From Mycolicibacterium sp. BiH015 (GTDB lineage Bacteria > Actinomycetota > Actinomycetes > Mycobacteriales > Mycobacteriaceae), in assembly GCF_027706845.1 (NCBI RefSeq), contig NZ_JAQGCZ010000007.1:1-64000 (forward strand): a DNA stretch of 64,000 nucleotides, given 5' to 3'. A program made the position numbers and the translations under genes. A model generated the notes under the pieces. It saw only the letters and a program-made list of their open reading frames with translations. It was not told the origin of the DNA and made no database searches. Below, one piece after another: positions 15,403 to 22,788 of this stretch (within the stretch, counting starts at the first letter, position 1; the number at the start of each line of letters is the position of its first letter).

Positions 15403-17515
15403 TAGCGATCCCGAATCGGTGCTGGCCGAACAGGCGGACGAGGCTCCCGATGCCGATGTGCGCCGCAGATGGCAGGAACTGGCCGACGAGGTGCGCGAGC
15501 ACCAGTTCCGCTATTACGTCCGGGATTCTCCGATCATCACCGATGCCGAGTTCGACGCGCTTCTGCGCACATTGGAGGCATTGGAGAACGCGCACCCTGA
15601 GTTGCGCACCCCCGATTCGCCGACCCAGCTCGTCGGCGGCGCGGGGTTTGCCACCGACTTCACCTCCGCCGACCATCTCGAAAGGATGCTCAGCCTCGAC
15701 AACGTGTTCGACCCCGACGAGCTGGCTGCGTGGGCGGCGCGGATCAAGAACGAGATCGGCGCGAACGCCCAGTATCTGTGCGAGCTGAAAATCGACGGGG
15801 TCGCGCTGGCGCTGGTGTATCGCGACGGACGGCTCGTGCGCGCGGCCACCCGCGGCGACGGTCGCACCGGCGAGGATGTCACGCTCAATGCCCGAACCAT
15901 CGACGATATTCCCGAGAAGCTCACTGCGACAGAGGAATTTCCTCTTCCGAGCGTGCTCGAGGTGCGCGGTGAGGTGTTCTTCCGGGTTGCCGACTTCGAG
16001 GATCTCAATGCCGGGCTCGTGGCCGAAGGCAAGCCGCCGTTCGCCAACCCCCGCAACAGTGCAGCGGGGTCGCTGCGTCAGAAGAATCCGGCGGTCACGG
16101 CCAAGCGCCGGTTGAGGATGATCTGTCACGGCCTCGGCCACATCGAGAGTCCGGGCGGGTTTCCGTTCACCTCGCTGCACGACGCGTACCGCGCGCTCAA
16201 GGCATGGGGCCTGCCGGTCTCCGACCACACCGCCCAGGTGAAGGGTCTCGACGCGGTCACCGAGCGCATCGCGTACTGGGGTGAGCACCGCCACGACGTC
16301 GAACACGAAATCGACGGCGTGGTGGTCAAAGTCGACGACGTAGCGCTGCAGCGGCGTCTCGGCGCGACATCGCGCGCACCTCGCTGGGCGGTCGCCTACA
16401 AGTACCCGCCGGAGGAGGCGCAGACCAAGCTGCTCGACATCCGCGTCAACGTGGGGCGCACCGGGCGGGTGACACCGTTCGCCTACATGGAACCGGTCAA
16501 GGTCGCCGGTTCCACCGTCGGACTGGCCACGCTTCACAACGCGTCGGAGGTCAAGCGCAAAGGTGTCCTGATCGGCGACACCGTGGTGATCCGCAAGGCC
16601 GGCGACGTGATCCCGGAGGTGCTCGGACCAGTCGTCGACCTGCGCGACGGCACCGAGCGCGAATTCGAGTTCCCCACCCACTGTCCGGAATGCGGCACCG
16701 AACTCAAGCCCGCCAAGGAAGGTGACGCCGACATCCGCTGCCCGAATTCGCGCAGCTGCCCCGCGCAGTTGCGCGAACGCGTCTTCCATGTCGCCGGTCG
16801 CGGCGCGTTCGACATCGAAGGCCTCGGCTACGAGGCCGCCACCGCCCTTCTGCAGGCCGAGGTGATCACCGACGAAGGCGACCTGTTCGGACTGACCACC
16901 GACGACCTCCTGCGCACCGAGCTGTTCACGACGAAGGCCGGCGAGGTGTCGGCCAACGGCAAGCGCCTGCTGGCCAATCTCGGCAAGGCCAAAGCGCAAC
17001 CGCTGTGGCGCGTCCTGGTGGCGCTGTCGATCCGCCACGTCGGACCGACCGCGGCTCGGGCGCTGGCGACCGAATTCGGCAGTCTCGACGCGATAATGGC
17101 CGCCTCAGAGGAGCAGCTGGCCGGGACTGAGGGTGTCGGTCCGACGATCGCTGCGGCCGTCATCGACTGGTTCACCGTCGATTGGCACCGCGCGATCGTG
17201 GACAAGTGGCGCGAGGCCGGCGTCCGGATGGCCGACGAACGCGACGCCAGCATCGAGCGCACCCTGGAAGGGCTCTCGATCGTGGTGACCGGTTCGCTGA
17301 CGGGGTTCAGCAGGGACGAGGCCAAGGAAGCGATCATCGCGCGCGGCGGCAAAGCGGCCAGTTCGGTGTCGAAGAAAACCGCCTACGTGGTGGCCGGTGA
17401 CTCGCCGGGTTCCAAGTACGACAAGGCAATCGAACTCGGCGTCCCGGTGCTCGACGAAGACGGTTTCCGGGCTCTCCTGGAGAACGGGCCGGCCACCGAA
17501 GATTCGCCGCAGTAG
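15398..17515 (+). CDS. ligA: NAD-dependent DNA ligase LigA
   Basis: Essential replicative ligase that seals nicks with NAD+. In order the protein has the adenylation domain with KIDG (Lys131 from this start), the OB fold, a four-cysteine zinc site (CPECG with RCPNSRSC, about residues 430-450), helix-hairpin-helix repeats and a C-terminal BRCT domain. The start is unusually uncertain. ATG 15398 gives 705 residues, ATG 15368 gives 715, and GTG 15329 gives 729 with an Arg-rich head. The M. tuberculosis protein has about 691. The promoter-proximal GTG at 15325 opens a different frame that stops at 15403-15405, overlapping ATG 15398. A repeat insertion may therefore have displaced the original start. 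Confidence 0.93.
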   Translation: MDSDPESVLAEQADEAPDADVRRRWQELADEVREHQFRYYVRDSPIITDAEFDALLRTLEALENAHPELRTPDSPTQLVGGAGFATDFTSADHLERMLSLDNVFDPDELAAWAARIKNEIGANAQYLCELKIDGVALALVYRDGRLVRAATRGDGRTGEDVTLNARTIDDIPEKLTATEEFPLPSVLEVRGEVFFRVADFEDLNAGLVAEGKPPFANPRNSAAGSLRQKNPAVTAKRRLRMICHGLGHIESPGGFPFTSLHDAYRALKAWGLPVSDHTAQVKGLDAVTERIAYWGEHRHDVEHEIDGVVVKVDDVALQRRLGATSRAPRWAVAYKYPPEEAQTKLLDIRVNVGRTGRVTPFAYMEPVKVAGSTVGLATLHNASEVKRKGVLIGDTVVIRKAGDVIPEVLGPVVDLRDGTEREFEFPTHCPECGTELKPAKEGDADIRCPNSRSCPAQLRERVFHVAGRGAFDIEGLGYEAATALLQAEVITDEGDLFGLTTDDLLRTELFTTKAGEVSANGKRLLANLGKAKAQPLWRVLVALSIRHVGPTAARALATEFGSLDAIMAASEEQLAGTEGVGPTIAAAVIDWFTVDWHRAIVDKWREAGVRMADERDASIERTLEGLSIVVTGSLTGFSRDEAKEAIIARGGKAASSVSKKTAYVVAGDSPGSKYDKAIELGVPVLDEDGFRALLENGPATEDSPQ

Positions 17516-17518
17516 TCG

Positions 17519-18178
17519 TCAGCCGATGATGGTTGCGATGATCCCGGCCAGATAGCCGAGCCGGGCGACCTCGCTCGGTCGGAACGCGGGACCGCCGGGG
17601 CGCCCCAACATCACGGCGGTTCGCGACGAGCCCAGGGGTGCGGCCGCCAGCGTGGTGTCCATGTCACGCCACACCTGCGGAACCCAGCCGGCCGTCGCGT
17701 CCAGCGCATAGGCCTGTTCGAGAGGCAGCCACGGCAGCTCCGCGGCCTGCGTCTCGGGCGCCCCCGAACTGCCCACGACACGCGCGGCGCCGGCCTCCGT
17801 CAGCTCGACGACCGTGCTCCATCCGACGCGCAGCACCCGGGGCGCCTCGTCGACGAGCACCTGAAGCCGGGTCAGCTTCCCGTCAGCGGCGGCGACGTGA
17901 TCGATGAGTTCCAGTTCCCGATGCGCCTCGAGCAGGCCGGTGTGCGGCCGGATGCTGTCGACGTAGACGCCGTGCAAATTCTCCGCAGCAGTGATGAGCA
18001 TGTCGGGCATGGCACCGGGCGGCAGCTCCACGACCAGGTCGTCGATCGCATACCCGGCTGCCCGTTCCACCACGTCGAGGGACAGAATATCGGCGCCCAC
18101 CGAGCCCAGCGCCACGGCAAGAGAGCCGAGGCTGCCGGGCCGGTCCTCAAGCTGGACCCGCAGCAGATAGGAAGGCAC
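17519..18178 (-). CDS. ACT-domain amino-acid-binding protein (Rv3013-like)
   Basis: A 219-residue protein whose N-terminus is an ACT domain: LLRVQLEDRPGSLGSLA at residues 4-20 carries the ligand-loop signature DRPGSL. A second, less clear ACT-like half may follow (ENLHGVYVDSIRP). ACT domains bind amino acids or other small ligands and are usually fused to enzymes, but here the domain stands alone. The start is the GTG at 18178. The frame is open far upstream, opposite gatA and pfkA, which I regard as shadow coding. It diverges from gatC across a gap that carries a tandem repeat. Function unknown. Confidence 0.75.
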   Translation of the reverse strand: MPSYLLRVQLEDRPGSLGSLAVALGSVGADILSLDVVERAAGYAIDDLVVELPPGAMPDMLITAAENLHGVYVDSIRPHTGLLEAHRELELIDHVAAADGKLTRLQVLVDEAPRVLRVGWSTVVELTEAGAARVVGSSGAPETQAAELPWLPLEQAYALDATAGWVPQVWRDMDTTLAAAPLGSSRTAVMLGRPGGPAFRPSEVARLGYLAGIIATIIG

Positions 18179-18230
18179 GGCTGACACTGTGTCACGGAGG
18201 GCCCGAGGCGGGCGACTCGAAGGGAACCCC

Positions 18231-18305
18231 GCCGTGCTGGTTGGGGCGGCTCGCCGCCGTGCTGGTTGGGGCGGCTCGCCGCCGTGCTGGTTGGGGCGGC
18301 TCGCC
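18231..18305. repeat. 25-bp tandem repeat, three perfect copies
   Basis: Three head-to-tail identical units (18231-18255, 18256-18280, 18281-18305) are followed by a 6-base start of a fourth. They sit between the ACT gene and gatC, about 17 bases before the gatC -10 hexamer. The copy number is likely to vary between strains. Confidence 0.92.
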
Positions 18306-18321
18306 GCCGTGACGCCTCGAC

Positions 18322-18327
18322 TAGGCT
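18322..18327 (+). promoter_or_regulatory. -10 hexamer for gatC (leaderless)
   Basis: TAGGCT lies 8 bases before the GTG at 18336. The 25-bp tandem repeats end where the -35 region would be. Confidence 0.5.
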
Positions 18328-18335
18328 TCGTGGTC

Positions 18336-18635
18336 GTGTCACAGATCTCCCGAGACGAAGTTGCGCACCTCGCGCGCCTCGCGCGACTCGCCCTGACCGA
18401 CAGTGAACTGGACGGCTTCGCCGGGCAGCTGGACGCGATTCTCGGCCACGTCAGCCAGATCCAGGCGGTCGACGTCACCGGCGTCGAGGCCACCGGCAAC
18501 CCACTCAAGGATGTGAACGTCTTCCGTCCGGACGCACCGCAGCCATCCCTCACCCAGGAGCAGGCCTTGGCGGGGGCCCCGGACGCGGCCGAGGGCCGCT
18601 TCGCGGTGCCGCGGATTCTGGGAGAGGCGGAATGA
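18336..18635 (+). CDS. gatC: Aspartyl/glutamyl-tRNA amidotransferase subunit C
   Basis: The small belt subunit (99 residues) that wraps GatA and GatB in the transamidosome. The N-terminal helix SRDEVAHLARLARLAL is diagnostic, and the length equals the M. tuberculosis protein. I choose the GTG at 18336 because it gives the conserved N-terminus and has a -10 hexamer 8 bases upstream. The open frame further upstream runs through the tandem repeats. It overlaps gatA by ATGA. gatB follows later, after pfkA, so the three subunits are not contiguous. Confidence 0.93.
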   Translation: MSQISRDEVAHLARLARLALTDSELDGFAGQLDAILGHVSQIQAVDVTGVEATGNPLKDVNVFRPDAPQPSLTQEQALAGAPDAAEGRFAVPRILGEAE

Positions 18636-20116
18636 GCGAGCTGATCACGCTGGACGCCGCGACCCTGGCCGCCAAGATCGCCGCCAAAGAAGTGTGCTCG
18701 ACCGAGGCGACGCAGGCGCACCTCGACCAGATCGCCGCCACGGACAGTAGGTACAACGCGTTCCTGCACGTCGCCGCGGACCGGGCGCTGGAAGCCGCTG
18801 CGGCGGTGGACAGCGCCCTCGCGGCAGGCGAGGATCCGGCCTCTCCGCTGGCGGGCGTCCCCCTGGCGCTCAAGGACGTCTTCACGACGACGGACATGCC
18901 GACGACCTGCGGCTCGAAAATTCTCGACGGCTGGATGTCGCCGTACGACGCGACCGTCACCGCGCGGTTGCGCGCCGCGGGCATCCCGATCCTGGGCAAG
19001 ACCAACATGGACGAGTTCGCGATGGGCAGCTCGACCGAGAACTCGGCCTACGGCCCGACGCGCAATCCGTGGAACGTCGACCGGGTGCCCGGCGGGTCCG
19101 GCGGCGGCAGCGCCGCAGCACTCGCTGCGCTGCAGGCGCCGCTGGCCATCGGTTCCGATACCGGCGGCTCGATCCGTCAACCCGCAGCGCTGACCGCGAC
19201 CGTCGGGGTGAAGCCCACCTACGGCACGGTGTCGCGCTACGGGCTGATCGCCTGCGCGTCCTCGCTCGACCAGGGCGGGCCGTGTGCGCGAACCGTGCTC
19301 GACACCGCGCTGCTGCACGAGGTCATCGCCGGTCACGACCCGAGGGATTCGACGTCGGTGGACGCGCCGGTACCTGACGTGGTGGCCGCGGCCAGGGCCG
19401 GCGCCGAGGGTGACCTCAAGGGCGTGCGGGTCGGGGTCGTCAAACAGTTGCGCAGCGGCGAGGGCTATCAGCCGGGCGTGCTCACCTCGTTCACCGCGGC
19501 CGTCGACCAGCTCACCGCGCTCGGTGCCGAAGTGACCGAGGTCGACTGTCCGCACTTCGACTACTCGCTGCCCGCCTACTACCTGATTCTGCCGTCGGAG
19601 GTGTCGTCGAACCTCGCGAAGTTCGACGGCATGCGCTACGGCCTTCGCGTCGGCGACGACGGCACCCGCAGCGCCGAGGAGGTCATGGCGCTGACGCGGG
19701 CCGCGGGCTTCGGCCCGGAGGTCAAGCGCCGCATCATGATCGGTGCGTACGCGTTGTCGGCCGGCTACTACGACGCCTACTACAACCAGGCGCAGAAGGT
19801 CCGCACATTGATCGCGCGGGATCTCGACGAGGCCTACAAGAAGGTCGATGTGCTGGTATCTCCGGCGACTCCCAGCACCGCGTTCCCACTGGGCGAGAAG
19901 GTCGACGATCCGCTGGCGATGTACTTGTTCGACCTGTGCACCCTGCCGCTGAACCTGGCCGGACACTGCGGCATGTCGGTGCCCTCGGGCCTGTCGGCTG
20001 ACGACAATCTGCCGGTCGGACTGCAGATCATGGCGCCTGCCCTCGCCGACGATCGGCTCTACCGGGTGGGGGCGGCCTATGAAAGGGCGCGCGGTCCACT
20101 GCCAACTGCGCTGTAA
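18632..20116 (+). CDS. gatA: Aspartyl/glutamyl-tRNA amidotransferase subunit A
   Basis: The amidase subunit (494 residues), which hydrolyses glutamine and channels ammonia to GatB for converting Glu-tRNA(Gln) to Gln-tRNA(Gln). The Ser-cisSer-Lys triad is visible: Lys81 in ALKDVF, Ser156 in GGSGGGSAAA and Ser180 in DTGGSIRQ. The start ATG overlaps the gatC stop by 4 bases. pfkA follows 18 bases after the stop in the same direction, so the three are probably one transcript. Confidence 0.96.
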   Translation: MSELITLDAATLAAKIAAKEVCSTEATQAHLDQIAATDSRYNAFLHVAADRALEAAAAVDSALAAGEDPASPLAGVPLALKDVFTTTDMPTTCGSKILDGWMSPYDATVTARLRAAGIPILGKTNMDEFAMGSSTENSAYGPTRNPWNVDRVPGGSGGGSAAALAALQAPLAIGSDTGGSIRQPAALTATVGVKPTYGTVSRYGLIACASSLDQGGPCARTVLDTALLHEVIAGHDPRDSTSVDAPVPDVVAAARAGAEGDLKGVRVGVVKQLRSGEGYQPGVLTSFTAAVDQLTALGAEVTEVDCPHFDYSLPAYYLILPSEVSSNLAKFDGMRYGLRVGDDGTRSAEEVMALTRAAGFGPEVKRRIMIGAYALSAGYYDAYYNQAQKVRTLIARDLDEAYKKVDVLVSPATPSTAFPLGEKVDDPLAMYLFDLCTLPLNLAGHCGMSVPSGLSADDNLPVGLQIMAPALADDRLYRVGAAYERARGPLPTAL

Positions 20117-20134
20117 CAGGGGAGGATGCAGAGC

Positions 20135-21166
20135 ATGCGCATCGGAGTACTGACCGGCGGCGGCGACTGTCCTGGCCTCAACGCGGTGATCAGGGCGGTG
20201 GTGCGCACCTGCGACGCCAGGTATGGATCGTCGGTGGTCGGCTTCCTCGACGGGTGGCGCGGCCTGCTGGAGGATCGCCGCATCCAGCTGGCCAACGACG
20301 ATCGCAACGATCGCCTGCTGGCCAAAGGCGGCACGATGCTGGGCACTGCCCGCACCAATCCCGACAAGCTGCGCGCCGGACTGGACCAGATCAAGCAGAC
20401 GCTCGAGGACAACGGCATCGACGTGCTCATCCCGATCGGGGGAGAGGGCACACTCACCGCCGCGCACTGGCTCTCCGAAGAAGGTGTGCCCGTCGTCGGC
20501 GTGCCCAAGACGATCGACAACGACATCGACTGCACTGACGTCACTTTCGGCCACGACACGGCGCTGACCATCGCGACCGAGGCCATCGACCGGCTGCACA
20601 GCACCGCGGAATCCCACCAGCGGGTGATGCTCGTCGAGGTGATGGGCCGCCACGCCGGCTGGATCGCACTGAACGCCGGGATGGCGTCCGGGGCGCACAT
20701 GACGCTGATCCCGGAGCAGCCGTTCGACGTCGAGGAGGTGTGCCGGCTGGTCAAGCGGCGCTTCCAGCGCGGCGACGCGCACTTCATCTGCGTCGTCGCC
20801 GAGGGAGCCAAGCCTGCCGAGGGTTCGATGCAGCTGCGCCAGGGCGGCATGGACGAATTCGGGCACGAGAAGTTCACCGGGGTCGCGCAGCAGCTGGCGA
20901 TCGAGGTGGAAAAGCGCATCAAGAAGGAGGTGCGCGTCACGGTGCTCGGACATGTCCAGCGCGGCGGCACCCCCACCGCCTACGACCGCGTGCTGGCAAC
21001 CCGCTTCGGGGTCAACGCCGCCGACGCCGCCCACGCAGGTGAATACGGGATGATGGTGTCCGCCCGCGGCACAGAGATCGGGCGCGTTCCGCTCGCCGAT
21101 GCCGTCAAGCAGCTCAAGCTGGTCCCGCAGAGCCGCTACGACGACGCCGCCGAGTTCTTCGGGTAG
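20135..21166 (+). CDS. pfkA: ATP-dependent 6-phosphofructokinase
   Basis: Phosphorylates fructose 6-phosphate in glycolysis. The 343-residue protein has the nucleotide loop GGGDCPGLN (residues 8-16), the catalytic block PKTIDNDID (about residue 129) and EVMGRHAGW. The length equals the M. tuberculosis protein. An ATG at 20126, three codons earlier, is possible, but the GGGGAGG ribosome site abuts it directly and is better spaced for the ATG at 20135. Its place between gatA and gatB is conserved in mycobacteria. The group also contains pyrophosphate-dependent members, so the phosphoryl donor is inferred. Confidence 0.94.
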   Translation: MRIGVLTGGGDCPGLNAVIRAVVRTCDARYGSSVVGFLDGWRGLLEDRRIQLANDDRNDRLLAKGGTMLGTARTNPDKLRAGLDQIKQTLEDNGIDVLIPIGGEGTLTAAHWLSEEGVPVVGVPKTIDNDIDCTDVTFGHDTALTIATEAIDRLHSTAESHQRVMLVEVMGRHAGWIALNAGMASGAHMTLIPEQPFDVEEVCRLVKRRFQRGDAHFICVVAEGAKPAEGSMQLRQGGMDEFGHEKFTGVAQQLAIEVEKRIKKEVRVTVLGHVQRGGTPTAYDRVLATRFGVNAADAAHAGEYGMMVSARGTEIGRVPLADAVKQLKLVPQSRYDDAAEFFG

Positions 21167-21178
21167 GCGTTCCCCGAC

Positions 21179-21234
21179 GAGCAGACGCAAACTCGCACGA
21201 ATCGTCGCCGGAGCGTGCGAGTTTGCGTCTGCTC
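21179..21234. terminator. Perfect 21-bp inverted repeat between pfkA and gatB
   Basis: The arms 21179-21199 and 21214-21234 are perfect complements around a 14-base loop. There is no T tract, so it may act as a mycobacterial-type hairpin terminator, or it may be a dispersed palindromic element. It separates pfkA from gatB, which has its own -10 hexamer just downstream. Confidence 0.7.
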
Positions 21235-21254
21235 GGCGCCAGAAGGCGACCCAT

Positions 21255-21260
21255 TAGGAT
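21255..21260 (+). promoter_or_regulatory. -10 hexamer for gatB (leaderless)
   Basis: TAGGAT lies 7 bases before the gatB ATG at 21268 and downstream of the palindrome. Confidence 0.5.
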
Positions 21261-21267
21261 CGAGAAC

Positions 21268-22770
21268 ATGTCCGTCGCTACCGCACCACTGCTCGATTAC
21301 GACGAAGTCATCGCCAAGTACGAGCCAGTGCTCGGCCTTGAGGTCCACGTCGAGCTGTCGACGGCCACCAAGATGTTCTGCGGTTGCGCGAACAGGTTCG
21401 GCGCCGAGCCCAACACGCAGGTCTGCCCCGTCTGCCTCGGTCTGCCGGGCTCGCTGCCCGTCCTCAACGAGACCGCGGTCGAGTCGGCGATCCGCATCGG
21501 GCTGGCGCTCAACTGCGACATCGCGCCGTGGGGCCGGTTCGCCCGGAAGAACTACTTCTATCCCGATCAGCCCAAGAACTACCAGATCTCCCAATACGAC
21601 GAACCGATCGCGATCAACGGCCACCTCGACGTGCCCCTCGACGACGGCACCACGTGGCGCATCGAGATCGAGCGTGCCCACATGGAAGAGGACACCGGCA
21701 AGCTGACCCACCTCGGCAGCGACACCGGACGCATCGCGGGGGCGACGACCTCGCTCGCCGACTACAACCGCTCCGGGGTGCCGCTGATCGAAATCGTCAC
21801 CAAGCCGATCGAGGGAGCGGGCGCACGTGCGCCCGAGATCGCCCGTGCTTACGTCACCGCGCTGCGGGATCTGTTGCGCGCCTTGGGCGTCAGCGATGTG
21901 CGGATGGACCAGGGCTCGATGCGCTGCGATTCGAACGTGTCCCTCAAACCGATCGGCCGGGCCGAGTTCGGCACCCGCACCGAGACCAAGAACGTCAACT
22001 CGCTCAAAAGCGTCGAGGTCGCCGTCCGGTACGAGATGCGCAGGCAGGCAGCGGTTTTGGAGTCCGGTGGGACGGTGACGCAGGAGACGCGGCACTTTCA
22101 CGAGGACGGACACACCTCACCGGGTCGCAGCAAGGAGACCGCACAGGACTACCGGTACTTCCCCGAGCCCGACCTCGAGCCGGTGGCGCCGAGTGCCGAG
22201 CTCGTCGAACGGTTGCGCGCCACCATCCCCGAGCTTCCATGGTTGGCACGCAAGCGAATTCAGCAGGAATGGGGGATCGCTGACGAGGTGATGCGTGACC
22301 TCGTCAACATCGGCGCGCTCGACCTGATCGCCGCCACCGTCGACCACGGCGCGTCCAGCGACGCTGCTCGGGCCTGGTGGGGGAACTTCCTGGTGCAGAA
22401 AGCCAACGAATCCGGGGTCGACCTGGAGGCGCTGCCGATCACGCCCGCGCAGGTCGCCGCCGTCGTCAAGCTCGTCGACGACGGAAAGCTGTCCAACAAG
22501 CTGGCCCGCCAGGTCGTCGAGGGTGTGCTGGCCGGGGAGGGCGAACCCGAGCAGGTGATGAACGACCGGGGGCTGGTCGTGGTCCGCGACGACTCCCTCA
22601 TCCAGGCCGCGGTGGACGAGGCGCTGGCCGCCAATCCCGATGTCGCCGAGAAGATCCGCGGCGGCAAGGTGCAGGCCGCAGGCGCGATCGTCGGCGCGGT
22701 GATGAAGGCGACGAAAGGGCAGGCCGACGCCGCGCGGGTGCGCGAGCTTGTCATGGCCGCCTGCAGTTAG
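21268..22770 (+). CDS. gatB: Aspartyl/glutamyl-tRNA amidotransferase subunit B
   Basis: The tRNA-binding subunit (500 residues), which activates the misacylated glutamate with ATP and amidates it with ammonia from GatA. The PET112/GatB signatures GLEVHVELSTATKMFCGC and VCPVCLGLPGSLP are near the N-terminus, followed by LPDNRSGVPLIEIV-type residues (YNRSGVPLIEIVTKP). The C-terminal YqeY-like tail domain (DEALAANPDVAEKIRGGK) is intact. The start ATG at 21268 has a -10 hexamer at 7 bases; the longer upstream frame runs into the palindrome. With gatC/A, gltX and the tRNA genes it completes the indirect Gln-tRNA(Gln) route. Confidence 0.95.
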   Translation: MSVATAPLLDYDEVIAKYEPVLGLEVHVELSTATKMFCGCANRFGAEPNTQVCPVCLGLPGSLPVLNETAVESAIRIGLALNCDIAPWGRFARKNYFYPDQPKNYQISQYDEPIAINGHLDVPLDDGTTWRIEIERAHMEEDTGKLTHLGSDTGRIAGATTSLADYNRSGVPLIEIVTKPIEGAGARAPEIARAYVTALRDLLRALGVSDVRMDQGSMRCDSNVSLKPIGRAEFGTRTETKNVNSLKSVEVAVRYEMRRQAAVLESGGTVTQETRHFHEDGHTSPGRSKETAQDYRYFPEPDLEPVAPSAELVERLRATIPELPWLARKRIQQEWGIADEVMRDLVNIGALDLIAATVDHGASSDAARAWWGNFLVQKANESGVDLEALPITPAQVAAVVKLVDDGKLSNKLARQVVEGVLAGEGEPEQVMNDRGLVVVRDDSLIQAAVDEALAANPDVAEKIRGGKVQAAGAIVGAVMKATKGQADAARVRELVMAACS

Positions 22771-22774
22771 CCCT

Positions 22775-22780
22775 TACAGT
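22775..22780 (+). promoter_or_regulatory. -10 hexamer for the histidine kinase gene (leaderless)
   Basis: TACAGT lies 8 bases before the ATG at 22789, just after the gatB stop. It suggests the kinase has its own promoter rather than only read-through from gatB. Confidence 0.5.
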
Positions 22781-22788
22781 CGAACGCG

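Noticed and set aside
18231..18311. CRISPR-like array upstream of gatC
   Set aside because: There are three identical units with no spacers between them. It is a plain tandem repeat.
17519..21190. A very long open frame on the minus strand (about 1220 codons) opposite gatC, gatA and pfkA
   Set aside because: Only its last 220 codons resemble a real protein (the ACT protein from GTG 18178). The rest is the complement of well-recognised genes in GC-rich DNA, where antisense frames stay open by codon bias.
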